From: Trematomus loennbergii
Lineage: Eukaryota > Chordata > Actinopteri > Perciformes > Nototheniidae
Direction of reading: 5' to 3'
Assembly (NCBI GenBank): GCA_012861695.1
Contig: JAAOOA010000343.1
Span: forward strand, 90,001 to 154,000
DNA: 64,000 bases
Below are positions 53,700 through 64,000 of this stretch, piece by piece (the first letter of the stretch is position 1; each line of letters begins with the position of its first letter). Below the pieces are notes generated by a model. The model saw only the letters and a list, made by a program, of their open reading frames with translations. It was not told the DNA's origin and made no database searches. A program made the position numbers and the translations under genes.

Positions 53700-54115
53700 A
53701 TCGAGTGCTTTTATATGTTATAATTTATTTATAGTATAGCTCATGGGACTGTGCTAATACAGAACAATTCATGTTCTGTTCCATAAATACTGATAGTCCA
53801 TAGGAATGTCCAAACCCCAGGAACTGGGCCAGTTCTTAGTTACATTTTTAAAAGGTTTTTTCAATCTCATTTTGGAACAAATTGATCAAGTCAGATTAAG
53901 ATGTTCTCCAATATAGAGCATTATTCAAACTAAAAATAACAACATAACATATATACAATACAAAGGGGCTTTATTTGTAAAGTGTTGTGATTTACAAAAT
54001 GGAGAATTTCACAATATTTAACCCAAGTAAAACCTAATAAGATAAGTGCATATAGACTTATTGAACATAAACTGGTCACAATAACAGAGAATAGGTAGAA
54101 GGGAGAAAAGAGCAG
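53700..54115 (+). repeat. Unnamed repeat unit, copy 2
   Basis: Similar throughout to 49219-49735, same orientation. Confidence 0.6.
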
Positions 54116-54116
54116 A

Positions 54117-54255
54117 GAGCATCTCAGGAAGGCTCCAGAGGGTTTGAGAGACAGACGCATGGCTGCACCAAGCCAGGGACATGGACTGAGCTACTGACTA
54201 TATTACAACTACAACAAGGACAAGGGACACTGTTCTCAAAAACAGTTAATAAGAT

Positions 54256-54312
<57 letters not shown>

Positions 54313-54350
54313 ACACACACACACACACAGACACACAAAGAAGAGTGTGT
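54117..54350 (+). repeat. Local tandem duplication, copy 2, with expanded (CA)n
   Basis: Same order of motifs as 53484-53695, but the short CA run after AAGATG is expanded to about 75 bp (54256-54330). Confidence 0.75.
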
Positions 54351-54503
54351 CTGCAGAGGTATGCATTTCATTAAACAGGCCCGGCGCACAGATAGCCGTA
54401 ATGAAATGTCTTTATTCTGTCGACTGGATATGGATGAGAAGTTAGAGTAATAGTCTTTGAGAAACGGGGGGAATTGGAGAAATGCAAACGAGTGCACGCA
54501 CAA

Positions 54504-54561
<58 letters not shown>

Positions 54562-54571
54562 ACACACACAC
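54504..54571. repeat. (CA)n microsatellite
   Basis: CA array with one CCCACA slip. Confidence 0.97.
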
Positions 54572-55017
54572 TCTTTCTACCAGATGCTTCCTGTACATCA
54601 ATTTCTTGGACGAGCATCAAGCAAGTGCTTCCTTTTGTTCCTGCTGACGCACTGCTGGCTTTGCTAATTCACCCACAGTAAGAGACAGGGGGGGGGGGCA
54701 CTGAGCAGCTCGGGGAGGAATGCTTACTTAAGCATGTATGGAAAGCAACATCTTAATGTTAATGAACGTCTAGAGCAGCATTACAGGAGCTGTCATTTTC
54801 TGCTAGCACTCAATTTGAAACGCTGCTCAGCGCTGCAGGATCCATCTTGCTTTTCTCTTGGGGGGGGGGCATGTTAGCAGACATGTTGAAGTGTCTGTGA
54901 ACTGAAGGAGATCTCCTGTGTATGAAAGCTCTGGAGAGGGACCAGGCGCGAAGTATTTACGGAAAACGCGTCATTTTTACAAAAGGGACCGCAATATCAT
55001 CCCGATTCAGAATGGAG
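54572..55017. other. Unassigned DNA
   Basis: Two G-runs (54690, 54860). No gene. Confidence 0.35.
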
Positions 55018-55025
55018 GGGCTAAT

Positions 55026-55843
55026 CAGTGGGGGAGGGGTATTCAGATGCTTTACTTGAGTAAAGGTACCAAATTATTATTGTCGAAATACTTCATTAAA
55101 AGTGAAAGTCCTGCATTCAAAAGTATTATCAGCTAATTGTACTTAAAGTAAAAAGTAATCATAGTGCCTTTAAAGGTGGGGTAGGTAAGTTTGAGAAACC
55201 AGCTCGAGTGCGCTAGAATTAGAAAATACACAGCCGGAGAAAATCTGCCACTTCCTACAGAGCCCCTCCTAACACACACGAACGCGCACATGACCAATGA
55301 GGGCACGAGATAAGTTTGTGCACAGATGGAAGGCTGACAGGCAGGTAGGCCATCCAGTTACTTTAGCCGGGCCGGCTCAAATGACTGGTCGTACTTTATA
55401 CAACTACAGCTTCCACAGATGATATTTTTTATGGATTTTTTGTCAAAGCACTTCAGATATTCATTGCTATCGGGATGTTAAGAGCATTCCATGGAATATA
55501 ACAAAAAGTGTATCTCGAGCCGGTTTCTCAAACTTACCTACCCCACCTTTAAGTGTGTATATAATTATATTTATATATGTGACATTTCTACATATTGTGG
55601 CCTCAAGTAGCATTTTACCGTTCTAGACAAACAAAGTTCTGATATAATATCATTGAATAATAAGAATATGTTGTGACTAAAGGAGTCGACTAGTTTAATT
55701 GTTAGAGATGCATTAGCTGTTAAATAAATGTAGTGGAGTAGAAGTATAGCGTAAAGTGGAAATACTCAAGTAAAGTACAAGTCCCTCAAAATTGTACTTA
55801 AGTACAGTACTTCAGTAAATGTACTTAGTTACTTCCCACCTCT
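55026..55843. mobile_element. TAC-rich hAT-like MITE, split by MITE G
   Basis: It starts CAGTGGGGGAGGGGTATTCA and ends ACTTCCCACCTCT. GGGCTAAT flanks both sides (55018-55025, 55844-55851), an 8-bp hAT-type duplication. Confidence 0.85.
55174..55548. mobile_element. TTAA-flanked MITE, family G, 375 bp
   Basis: AGGTGGGGTAGGTAAGTTTG and its inverse bound the element, extending through GAGAAACC and GCTCGAG. TTAA lies outside (55170-55173, 55549-55552). Nested in the hAT-like MITE. Confidence 0.9.
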
Positions 55844-55852
55844 GGGCTAATT

Positions 55853-56575
55853 GATATCATCGATCTTTCGTGGATTGATTGATTTGAACACTTCTTTTCT
55901 TTGGATGTGAAAGAAGATGGGTAACAACACCAATGTGAGAGTGAAGCCCAGAGGTAGACATGAAAGAGGAATGCAACACTATGTCCATGTCTCTGATGTA
56001 GTGTGGCTTCCATAAGCCCATGCCAGTGTAAAACGAGTTCCTCTCCGTTAACCCTTAGGACTCCCATGGCAGAACACTTGCTTTGTGAAGTGATGATGTA
56101 CCATTTCCATACGCCGCCTCAAGTAACCTGAGGCCATTCCCTCACACATATGATTGGGTTTGAGCTCATTTGCTCTCAGCTCAAATTGCAGTGTCCCATG
56201 TTCCCATATGGGTCTTTGGGGGGAATTCAAGATGTACCTATTATTGCACGACGTATTCTCCTCTATTCTTCAAAAGTTTCATCAGTAAGATGAAATGTGT
56301 GTAGCTCTTTCTTTGCTTTCATTTACATGTCCTTCCTGGTTTGTAAGAAAGGTGGTTGGAAGGTTTACTTTGAACAGTGGATGCTGAACAGGGCTGCAGT
56401 GTAGAGACGTTCAGGGGCAGAGACAGATCTGTAATGGCCTCCAGATAAACACCACTCGGGCATAAAGAGAAGTCGAGCAACAGAGACTTAAGTTAACTCA
56501 CATTTTAAAGCTATCTGAAACAACTATGCTGTACTTGGGTAATATACCTTATTTAACAAAAAACATGATGAGGTT
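55853..56575. other. Unassigned DNA
   Basis: No feature recognised. Confidence 0.35.
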
Positions 56576-56863
56576 GGCTGCTATTATTACACCCGTACTA
56601 CACCCATATTACACCTTCATTACACCCATATTATACTCTAATTACACTCATGTAACAGCAATATTACACCGTAATTACACTGTTATTATGCCCATATTAC
56701 ACATAAAGACACCCATTACAACCATGTTACACTATTATTACACCCATAGTACATCCACGTTACACCCTGTGTTACACTGTTATTTCATCTATATTACACT
56801 GTTATTGGACCAATATTACACTCATGTAACACCAGTATCACCCCCATATTACACCTTAATAGG
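56576..56863 (-). repeat. Degenerate TGTAAT minisatellite, inverse orientation
   Basis: Repeated ATTACACC(C), CATATTACACC and CTGTTATTACAC units, the inverse of the 17.7-kb array. Confidence 0.8.
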
Positions 56864-58898
56864 TAGGCACAAGTAATGCTAATACTGTTTAAGAGTCAGT
56901 GACTGTGATGGGAACATTGTTATGCTGGAGTCAGAGCAGTTTATCAAGATCAGCACACGCTGCACAGAGTTTAGGCCTCTGGACCGCTCCAGCTGCAAAA
57001 GTGGGAGAGGTTAGGCTGTGTGTTCCAAAACTGTTATATTCTTATTATTCATTATGCCATAAAAATATGTTGTATGTCACAAAACAAAGTCAAATGCAAG
57101 CCAGCAAGCTATTTGTGGCTATCCTGACCCACAATATTTTGCGCAAGGCTTTAAATGATGACCTGTGTGGTTATGACCTAGTGAGTTCAGACTGTATGCG
57201 TGCAGCAGAACAGGACATTTGTAGACATTACTCCTTACACCTTGTGACCTATACTGTATGTATTTCTACCATCTGTAAGTGTTAAATATATGTAAGGCTC
57301 CTTACCCTGACATTTTCCTGCCCGTTGTTCGAGTTATCTAATGATTGGACAATCCATTGAAAAAAGCTCTTTAGATCTGAATACAAAACAGAAACCACTC
57401 AAAGCAACAGTTGGTGCTTCAGATGAGGCACTAACAGGTCGTAGCAGAGACTTTTATAACCTGGACCACAGTAGTCTCATTACCACAGTTTATCAATAGC
57501 CCCTTTTATCAGCTGAAGCATTAGCACTAATGGGGCTAACAGTGGCGCTGCTGGATGATTAGCAGCACAAACGCTAAATCACCAGCTGCTGTTACAGGCT
57601 GCAGGTACTAAATGTTTTTAAGATGCACATGTATTGAGTGATGTTGAGTGAAGGCATGGAGAAAGACCAGGAGGAACCTGTCTGTACCTGTTAGGTGTGC
57701 AGCTTCAATCCAAATGTCAAGTCATAATAATCATATTATCACGGCAGAAGCTGGAGCTATTTCTCCAGTGAGGTGCCACATTGCAAATAAACAGTATGAC
57801 AAATATGACATATTTAAAAGCATATCATTATTGGTTAAAATATCTGCTTATACTTTTGTACTTTTACTTAAGTACGATTTTGCATGCAGGACATTTACGA
57901 TTTGATTTAAGACTCAGTCAAATATATTTTTCATTTGTATGTTTCACAAATGAATGATCTGTTTCCATCGGGTAGCGTGAGCACGTGAAGGAAGCAAGAG
58001 TGTGTGTTGGTGAGTGTGTGATGTCAGGGAAATGGTCAGTGACAGAGGGCCTTGTTGTGCTCGTCCTGTGATAATCCTGCTGGCCCAGCACAGAGCGAGG
58101 CCTCATTAGCGCTGCCCAGTCAACAGAACAGTAAACATGCCAGTCAAGCTAACTCCTCCTGTCATGTGGCTAATGGTGCTGGGTATACAGACTGGCGGCC
58201 GAAAGAGGCCTTCACTCTGAGGGCCGGGTTAACAAACACGACGGCCCTCCCTGTGCTGGGGGGGGGGGGGGGGCGTGGAGGGGTAGTGATGGAGGAGGAT
58301 GTGTGTTTCTTCTGACTGGTTGTTGGTAAGCAGAGACATCATGGGGTATCAGGACTGGAAGTGTTTCCTGGAGGTTCATGGAGCAGATGGTTAAAGGTAG
58401 AGCTGTTTCCCAGAGAGTGGACTGAAGCCCTCTAATTCACACCGGACGCAAAGGGAAGATCTTGACCGCGGCATCATTTGTGTTCACCAGCGTCACTCAA
58501 ACAAGATGCGCTGCCCCCCCCCCACACACATTTTGCCTTGGCACTTTCGATCTGTTATGTTCTCACAAAGTCTCTGTGGGTTCCCATAGTAACACATGCT
58601 TATTTGGTAAAAGGGAGAAATAAATTGCCTTTGGGTGAAATTGTGTTTAGTACTGTTTGTTCTTAACTACATTTGTATTTGCTTGGTGATTAAACTAGTT
58701 CAAACTCAGGGGGCCCACCACAGGCAAAAACACACAGTGCTGGAAGCAATACAGTCTAATCTGGATGCTGCCCCGCTCTGTGTGGAGCATGCTTATTGTT
58801 GGTTAACTGGATACCAATTAGTTGATACCTCTGCAGCTACTGATTTTACATATAGCTTAGCTTTCTTCGCAGGTATAAAATGAATGGGTGTTTGAACA
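56864..58898. other. Unassigned DNA with a small TAC-repeat scrap
   Basis: 57848-57905 is a scrap of the TAC-rich MITE. 57450-57600 looks like conserved non-coding DNA. A 16-G run lies at 58258-58273. No exon. Confidence 0.35.
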
Positions 58899-59466
58899 CA
58901 TCCATCCATCCATCCATCCATCCATCTTCTCCCGCTTATCCGTGGTCGGGTCGTGGAGGTATCAGTTCCAGCAGAGAGCCCCAAACGTTCCTTTCCCCTC
59001 ATCAACCAGCTCTGACTGGGGGGTCCCAAGGTGCTCCCAGGCCAGCCAAGAGATATAATCCCTCCACCTGGTCCTAGGTCTACCCCTCGGTCTCTTCCCA
59101 GCTGGATGTGCCTGGAACACCTCCATAGGGAGGCGCCCAGGTGGCATCCTTACTAGGTGCCCGAACCACCTCAACTGGCTCCTTTCGACGCGAAGGAGGA
59201 GCGGTTCAACTCCGAGTCCCTCCCGGATGACTGAACTTCTCACCTTATCCCTAAGGGAGACGCCCGCCACCCTACGGAGAAATCCCAGTCATGACCCATC
59301 CTTCATGCCCATAGGTGAGGGTAGGAAGGAGAATGGCCCGTAGACAGAGAGCTTTGCCTTCTGCTCAGCTCTCTTTTCGTCACAACGGTGCGGTAAAGCG
59401 ACTGCAGTACCGCTCCCGCTGCTCCGATTCTCCGGCCCATCTCACGCTCCATTGTTCCCTCACTCA
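58899..59466 (-). mobile_element. RTE/Rex3-like LINE, C-terminus and (GGAT)n 3' end
   Basis: On the minus strand: REMGRRIGAAGAV, LSLRDKVRSSVIREGLGVEP, LLRVERSQLRWFGHLVRMPP, GRPRTRWRDYISWLAWEHLG, then a (GATG)n tail at 58899-58926. These are the signature C-terminal motifs of an abundant fish LINE that I recall as RTE/Rex3-like. Frameshifted and internally deleted. Confidence 0.85.
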
Positions 59467-59542
59467 TTTCATTTCATTTCAAACCTTTATTTAACCAGAT
59501 TGGTCCCATTGAGATCATATATCTCTTTTTCAAAAAGCAGTG
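59467..59542. mobile_element. Repeat fragment splitting the Rex3-like LINE
   Basis: CAAACCTTTATTTAACCAG and CCCATTGAGATCATATATCT are motifs of a common teleost interspersed repeat. It separates two pieces of the LINE. Confidence 0.55.
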
Positions 59543-59662
59543 GTGCAATCCTTAGCCCACCGAACTGCAGACCCCCTCCCCCACGACTACGCCTCGAAAA
59601 CCTATCCATGTATATTACAAACAGGATTGGTGACAAAGCGCAGCCCTGTTTGAACACAGGAA
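59543..59662 (-). mobile_element. RTE/Rex3-like LINE, RT fragment
   Basis: Minus strand: FKQGCALSPILFVIYMDR and LQFGGLRIAPLLF, the QGCxLSP RT motif and the strand leading to the (here missing) ADD active site. Confidence 0.8.
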
Positions 59663-60957
59663 ACCAAAACACCTTCTCAAAGCATAGAATGGGATAGAAC
59701 AGGTGGAAACGTGATCCACAATGCAACAGTGTGCCTTGATTTAACAGCAATCTAACAGACACTATTCACCATACATCATCTTTTTGCCCTCTTCTGAATA
59801 TTCAACAACAGTTAATGAAAATATATAACATATGATATAAAAGCACTGCACCTCCACAGCCAGGATTCTCACACTACATTAGCACCTTGTCTTCTCTGAG
59901 TTCAAATAGTGCCATCACTCACAGCCAGAGAGTGTGTCAGGCATTTGCCGTGATAATTGCTGGCAGATCTTGGAGGGCAAACCTCAGACTCCATTTGGAG
60001 ACCTAACCCAGACTGAGGGACACCTTTCAGGCAAAAGTACTTTTATCCTGGGGAGCTCGGCGTCACTACCTCAGCCCCTGTGGAGTCTGAAGACAGGTTT
60101 GGGTAAAACAAATGCTGTAATAAATACGTAAAGGTAACATATGCACGACTCTGCCAATCTGTCCTGGGATTCTTCTGCTTCTTGCAGATACTGTAGCTGC
60201 ACTGTGAAGTATTTAGGAGAACACGATGGCCGAATGTTTAATGATTCTTCTTAAACAAGTGTTGTGATGTTGGCCCCACTGGGGGGGCAGTTAACACAGC
60301 TGAACGCAGTGGAACCGCCCTGCTGCAGCAGAATGAGACTGAGCGCAGCTTTTCTTCCAATTTCCCACAGCTTTGTGACTCCATTTCAATCACAGCAGGG
60401 AGCCGGGCCTCCTCCACAGTCCATGTCATTCATTTTATTTGTGGTCCGCTAGACTACGTGGCAGGCATGTCCAAGCATGTATGTGGGCTTAGATGTATCC
60501 TCCAATCCCTGGGAGAGTGAGGGGGGGGGGGTAATCTATGGCCCTCCCTCGGGACTGATCTAGGCCTAGCTCAACTTGGACTCCGAGTCAATAAGGATGA
60601 AGGAGGAACATGATTAAAACACGCACTGGCACTGAGTCCAGTCCATGGGGGTCAAATGCAACATCTCTCCAAGAAGTAATTGAGTAAAGCGAAGCAGAAT
60701 TAATAAGAGACACGGCTCAGTGACTCCACACTTGTTCTGTTTACGTCTCTGCTTCATTGTTCGTCTGAAGGAGGCTGTCCCCTGGGTGACCCTGCGAGAC
60801 AACAACATCCAGGCCATAGAAACGCGCCCCACCCCCCCCCCCCGTGAACAATCAAAGACCTAAGGTCCACGGCCCAGGTCCAAACACAAAGGAGACAGAG
60901 GCTTTGCTGTCAGAGGGGGGGATATTTTGTACATTTGTACACAAGCTACCTCTCTCA
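59663..60957. other. Unassigned DNA
   Basis: A 12-C run near 60832-60843. No exon or named repeat. Confidence 0.35.
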
Positions 60958-61198
60958 GTATCTGCACACTAACAATACTGCACATATTGTATTACTCTGA
61001 ATACTTTGTCATAGTACACTGTTCATAGTTTTCAGTATATCCAGATGTTATGTAAATATGTTTCTATATCTTAATGTATAATACTGTAAACATTTCTTAA
61101 TTTGTTTAATTAAAGTTAATGTTTCAGTTTTTCAGTGCACCAATTCCTGATGCGTGTAAACCTACTTGGCAATAAACCTGATTCTGATTCTAGCTGTC
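60958..61198 (+). mobile_element. LINE 3' UTR and terminus
   Basis: TGTAAACCTACTTGGCAATA then AACCTGATTCTGATTCT, as at 52.4 kb. A family D scrap (AATTAAAGTTAATGTTTCAG) lies inside at about 61108-61130. Confidence 0.6.
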
Positions 61199-61599
61199 CC
61201 TTGGCAACACACTATAAGTAATACAGACCTTTTCAAAAGTGCCTATTGACTGAAGGACCCCTCCCTCACTAATGAATCAATTTCCCACTTTTGCCTCGCT
61301 CACTCATAAGCGCTGAATTTCAAAAAAAGACCTTTACACCAAAAAGAAAAAGGGGAGAATTACCACGGCTAATCTTTTGGCTGAGCGCCTGATAAGGTCC
61401 GGTAATAGAAATCATTGTTCCGCCTGCATGTCCCAGAAAAGAGGACTTCAATGCCTGCAGACAATGAGAGGCCTCTTCTTCTCAGGCTCCTTTCAGAGGG
61501 GAGATATTAATAATGGCTCTTCTTTGACTCGGTGGGTGGTTTTAAGCATAATGGCAGCCGAGTGACAGCGTCAACCCTGCTCTCCCCTCGCTCTCTTTC
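61199..61599. other. Unassigned DNA, possible conserved non-coding block
   Basis: 61240-61560 lacks repeats and looks conserved-element-like. No exon. Confidence 0.3.
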
Positions 61600-61647
61600 C
61601 CACACACACACGCACACACACACACACACACACCCACACACACACGC
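61600..61647. repeat. (CA)n microsatellite
   Basis: Short interrupted CA array. Confidence 0.9.
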
Positions 61648-61681
61648 GCTGTCCCCGCTAATGACTCGATGGAGGGTATTA

Positions 61682-62439
61682 TTGCGCGTTTCCACTACAC
61701 GGCCTCGCTCGGCCCCGCTCGGTATGGCTGGCCCTCGTTAGGACTGGCTCACTTTATGGCGCATTTCCATTACAGTTTAGTAGCTGGGGTAGTAACTATA
61801 GTAACGCAGTGTAGGCGGAGCCGTGACGTCATCTTCAATGAGAACCCCAGAAAAACAACACAGCCGTTAGCTGTTAGCACTCAGAGCTCACAGCTCCTCA
61901 TATCTGTTCAGAAACTAGACAAAAGTTAAACAAGTACAAACCACAGACTGCCTGTGTCATGGCGAATACAGTCGCTGCTTTATTTATGTCTGTATAGGCC
62001 GTTGTTGTGAGTGTGGACGGTCGGAGCATATACTGCGTTAGCTTAGCCAATCTCCATTTAGAAAACACGCATTTTAAAAGGTTTTTCGCCTGCCGTCTGT
62101 CTGCAGACTTGACAAAGCATTAATTCATGGTTTTTACTAACCGGTATCAGTATGTTGTTACTTCATCATTTTGAAACGTGTATTACAATTAAATCACGGT
62201 CAAATATGTCCATCTTGTTGTAGTTGTAGCCCCCTTGCCAGCGATGCTCTCTCTAGTTTAGCATACTCAGCCCGACTCAGCCTCGTTGTCTCTGGCCCTA
62301 GACCCACGATTTTATGAGGCCAGAAAAACTGTGAATTAGGACCCGCTAGCCGGTACTAGGCCAAGTGGAAACGCAACCAAAGACGGGCCGCTGACGTCAC
62401 AGCCCTCTTAAACCGTGCTCCGCGCTGTAGTGGAAACCA
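61682..62439 (+). mobile_element. MITE E, copy 1, TTA-flanked, 758 bp
   Basis: It starts TTGCGCGTTTCCACTACACG and ends CGCTGTAGTGGAAACCA, with TTA at 61679-61681 and 62440-62442 (Harbinger-type). Contains TGACGTCA at 61824-61831 and 62392-62399. No transposase. Confidence 0.85.
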
Positions 62440-62442
62440 TTA

Positions 62443-62973
62443 GAGTTGAAAGCCGGGCTGCTCCATGTTTGCGCTGCTATTAAAATCCTTTTCTCTCCCA
62501 CTGGTGACATGAGAGTCTCCCCCGCCCACTAACAGGATTGTGGGTAAGCAAGGCCATATCAATTGTTCTGGATCAATCTGAAGTTCTTCTCCCAAAGACA
62601 GGTCAGAGGTCAGTGGTGGCTCATCCAATAGGACGGCAGCGTTGGAACTAGGATTCAGAATCTTGCAAAGGGCATCATCATCTGTATTTCCTCTGATTGG
62701 ATCAGGGTCAGTATGAGGGCAGTAAGCAGAGCAATTAAAGTGAGACAATTGAGTCCAAACCAAAGGGGGGGGTCCACCCCTAATCCCCAGTGGAAATCAC
62801 CTCTTTAATTGCAGCCATATAATCAGCTTGATTTATGTTGAATGTTTCCGTGGAACTACTGGCTTTACAGCATGAACACATACAGCTAAGGCTCGACAGC
62901 CCTCACATGACCTTTGCCATCTGATACACACCTCCCTTTACTTTGATCCATTTAGGTTTTCCACAGCGGCCCA
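62443..62973. other. Spacer between inverted MITE E copies
   Basis: No gene or named repeat; it would form the loop of the inverted pair. Confidence 0.5.
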
Positions 62974-62976
62974 TTA

Positions 62977-63743
62977 TGGCGCAGTTCCACTACAGCGCGG
63001 AGCTCGCTTTAAGCGTGCCGTGTCGTGCCGTACCCGTTTTTGGTTGCGCTTCCACTATGCCTAGTTCCGGCCCGGGGCCACTTTTTCACCTCTTTTCTGG
63101 CCCGACAAAATTGTGGTTGTGGCCAACAAACAGGGCTGAGTCGGGCTGAGTATGCTAAACTAGAGAGAGAGCGCTGGCAAGGGGGCTCCAACTACAACAA
63201 TATGAACATATTTGACCGTGATTTAATTGTAATACACGTTTCAAAATGATGCCGAAGTAACAACATACTGATACCGGTTAGTAAAAACCATGAATTAATG
63301 CTTTGACAAGTCTGCAGACAGACGGCAGGCGAAAACCTTTTAAAATGCGTGTTTTTCTAGATGGAGATTGGCTAAGCTAACGCAGTATATGCTCCGACCG
63401 TCCACACTCACAACAACGGCCTATACAGACATAAATAAAGCAGCGACTGTATTCACCATGACACAGGCAGTCTGTGGTTTGTACTGTTTAACTTTTGTCG
63501 AGTTTCTGAACATATATAAGGAGCTGTGAGCTCTGAGTGCTAACAGCTAACGGCTGTGTTGTGTTTCTGGGTTCTCATTGAAGATGACGTCACGGCTCCG
63601 CCTACACTGCGTTACTATAGTAACTACCCCAGTTCCTAAACTGTAATGGAAGCGCAGCAGGAAGTGAGTCGGCCCAACGCGGCCAAGCCGTACCGAGCCG
63701 TACCGAGCGTGGCCGAGGCCGACCGTGTAGTGGAAATGTGCCA
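62977..63743 (-). mobile_element. MITE E, copy 2, TTA-flanked, 767 bp, inverted
   Basis: TGGCGCAGTTCCACTACAGC at the left and GTAGTGGAAATGTGCCA at the right, TTA at 62974-62976 and 63744-63746. About 95% identical to copy 1 over the roughly 600-bp core. TGACGTCA at 63585-63592. Confidence 0.87.
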
Positions 63744-63908
63744 TTAGAGTCCCACACATTTCAATACTTTTCCATTATGTGTTAGATCAGTCAGAGAGCT
63801 AGACATGTGAGGTATTCAGTCCCACAGCACCTCATAGGTATCTATATCGACATCTTTTAAATCCCTTCTTGAATCTCCCCTTTTCCATTCAAACCTTTAC
63901 CTACCCTG

Positions 63909-64000
63909 CTGAAAAAAACAGCTATAGACCAGCTTAAGATGGTTGCTGGTTTAAGCTGGTTTTAGCTGGTTTTTGCTGGTTTTAGCTGGTGTTAGGCTGG
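63909..64000 (+). repeat. TTTTAGCTGG tandem repeat, runs off the window
   Basis: CTGCTGAAAAAAACAGCTAT, then GCTGGTTTTAGCTGG units: a common teleost repeat unit. The right end is cut by the window edge. Confidence 0.75.

Noticed and set aside
55825..56230. Minus-strand frames of 60-80 codons
   Set aside because: No similarity recognised to CA10 or other proteins; no splice signals of note.

Overview
The window is vertebrate nuclear DNA, almost certainly from a ray-finned (teleost) fish. It is very rich in (CA/TG)n microsatellites, in several teleost-type MITE families, and in decayed L2-, RTE/Rex3-, L1- and DIRS-like retroelements. It has one clear spliced coding exon and no complete gene. 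That exon (41197..41339, minus strand) encodes part of a carbonic anhydrase-related protein of the CA10 type, with a good acceptor and donor. CA10 genes are known for very large introns, so most or all of the window is best read as intronic DNA of a minus-strand ca10-like gene. No second exon was recognised.

Layout. 0-10 kb: a TTAA-flanked MITE, an L2 LINE fragment, and a triple nest (hAT-like MITE holding a TTAA MITE holding a palindromic MITE) at 4.2-5.8 kb. A second hAT-like MITE at 7.9-9.4 kb is split by a palindromic MITE and an L2. 10-22 kb: three CA/TG arrays, a minus-strand DIRS-like 5' end with TATA box, a 13.9-14.5 kb MITE, an inverted coding-like repeat at 15.2-15.5 kb, and a degenerate TGTAAT array at 17.7 kb. 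22-33 kb: a CA array, an 11-bp minisatellite, a 1.87-kb element with about 490-bp inverted arms, an 854-bp foldback element built of CA-rich tandem repeats, two hAT-like MITEs and a 1.9-kb minisatellite of 23-bp units. 32.6-34.8 kb: a 2.2-kb ACTGTAAAAA-ended element. 35-41 kb: a palindromic MITE, large CA arrays, a GGGGAT array, a TTAA MITE, then the CA10 exon. 42.9-44.4 kb: a minus-strand L1-like endonuclease fragment fused to MITE pieces. 44-56 kb: more TTAA, hAT-like and Harbinger-like MITEs and a duplicated 0.5-kb unit. 56-64 kb: a second TGTAAT array in opposite orientation, a Rex3-like LINE relic, a LINE 3' tail, and two inverted 0.76-kb TTA-flanked MITEs.

Apart from the CA10 exon, no coding sequence looks functional. 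The most striking structures are the long-arm element at 23.96-25.83 kb (arms nearly identical, 7-bp target duplication), the foldback element at 26.77-27.62 kb (6-bp target duplication), the inverted MITE pair at 61.7-63.7 kb, and the confinement of every TGACGTCA (CRE-type) octamer I found to MITEs. Percent identities and repeat-family names are by eye and from memory. Superfamily assignments rest on target-site duplications and termini, not on any search.
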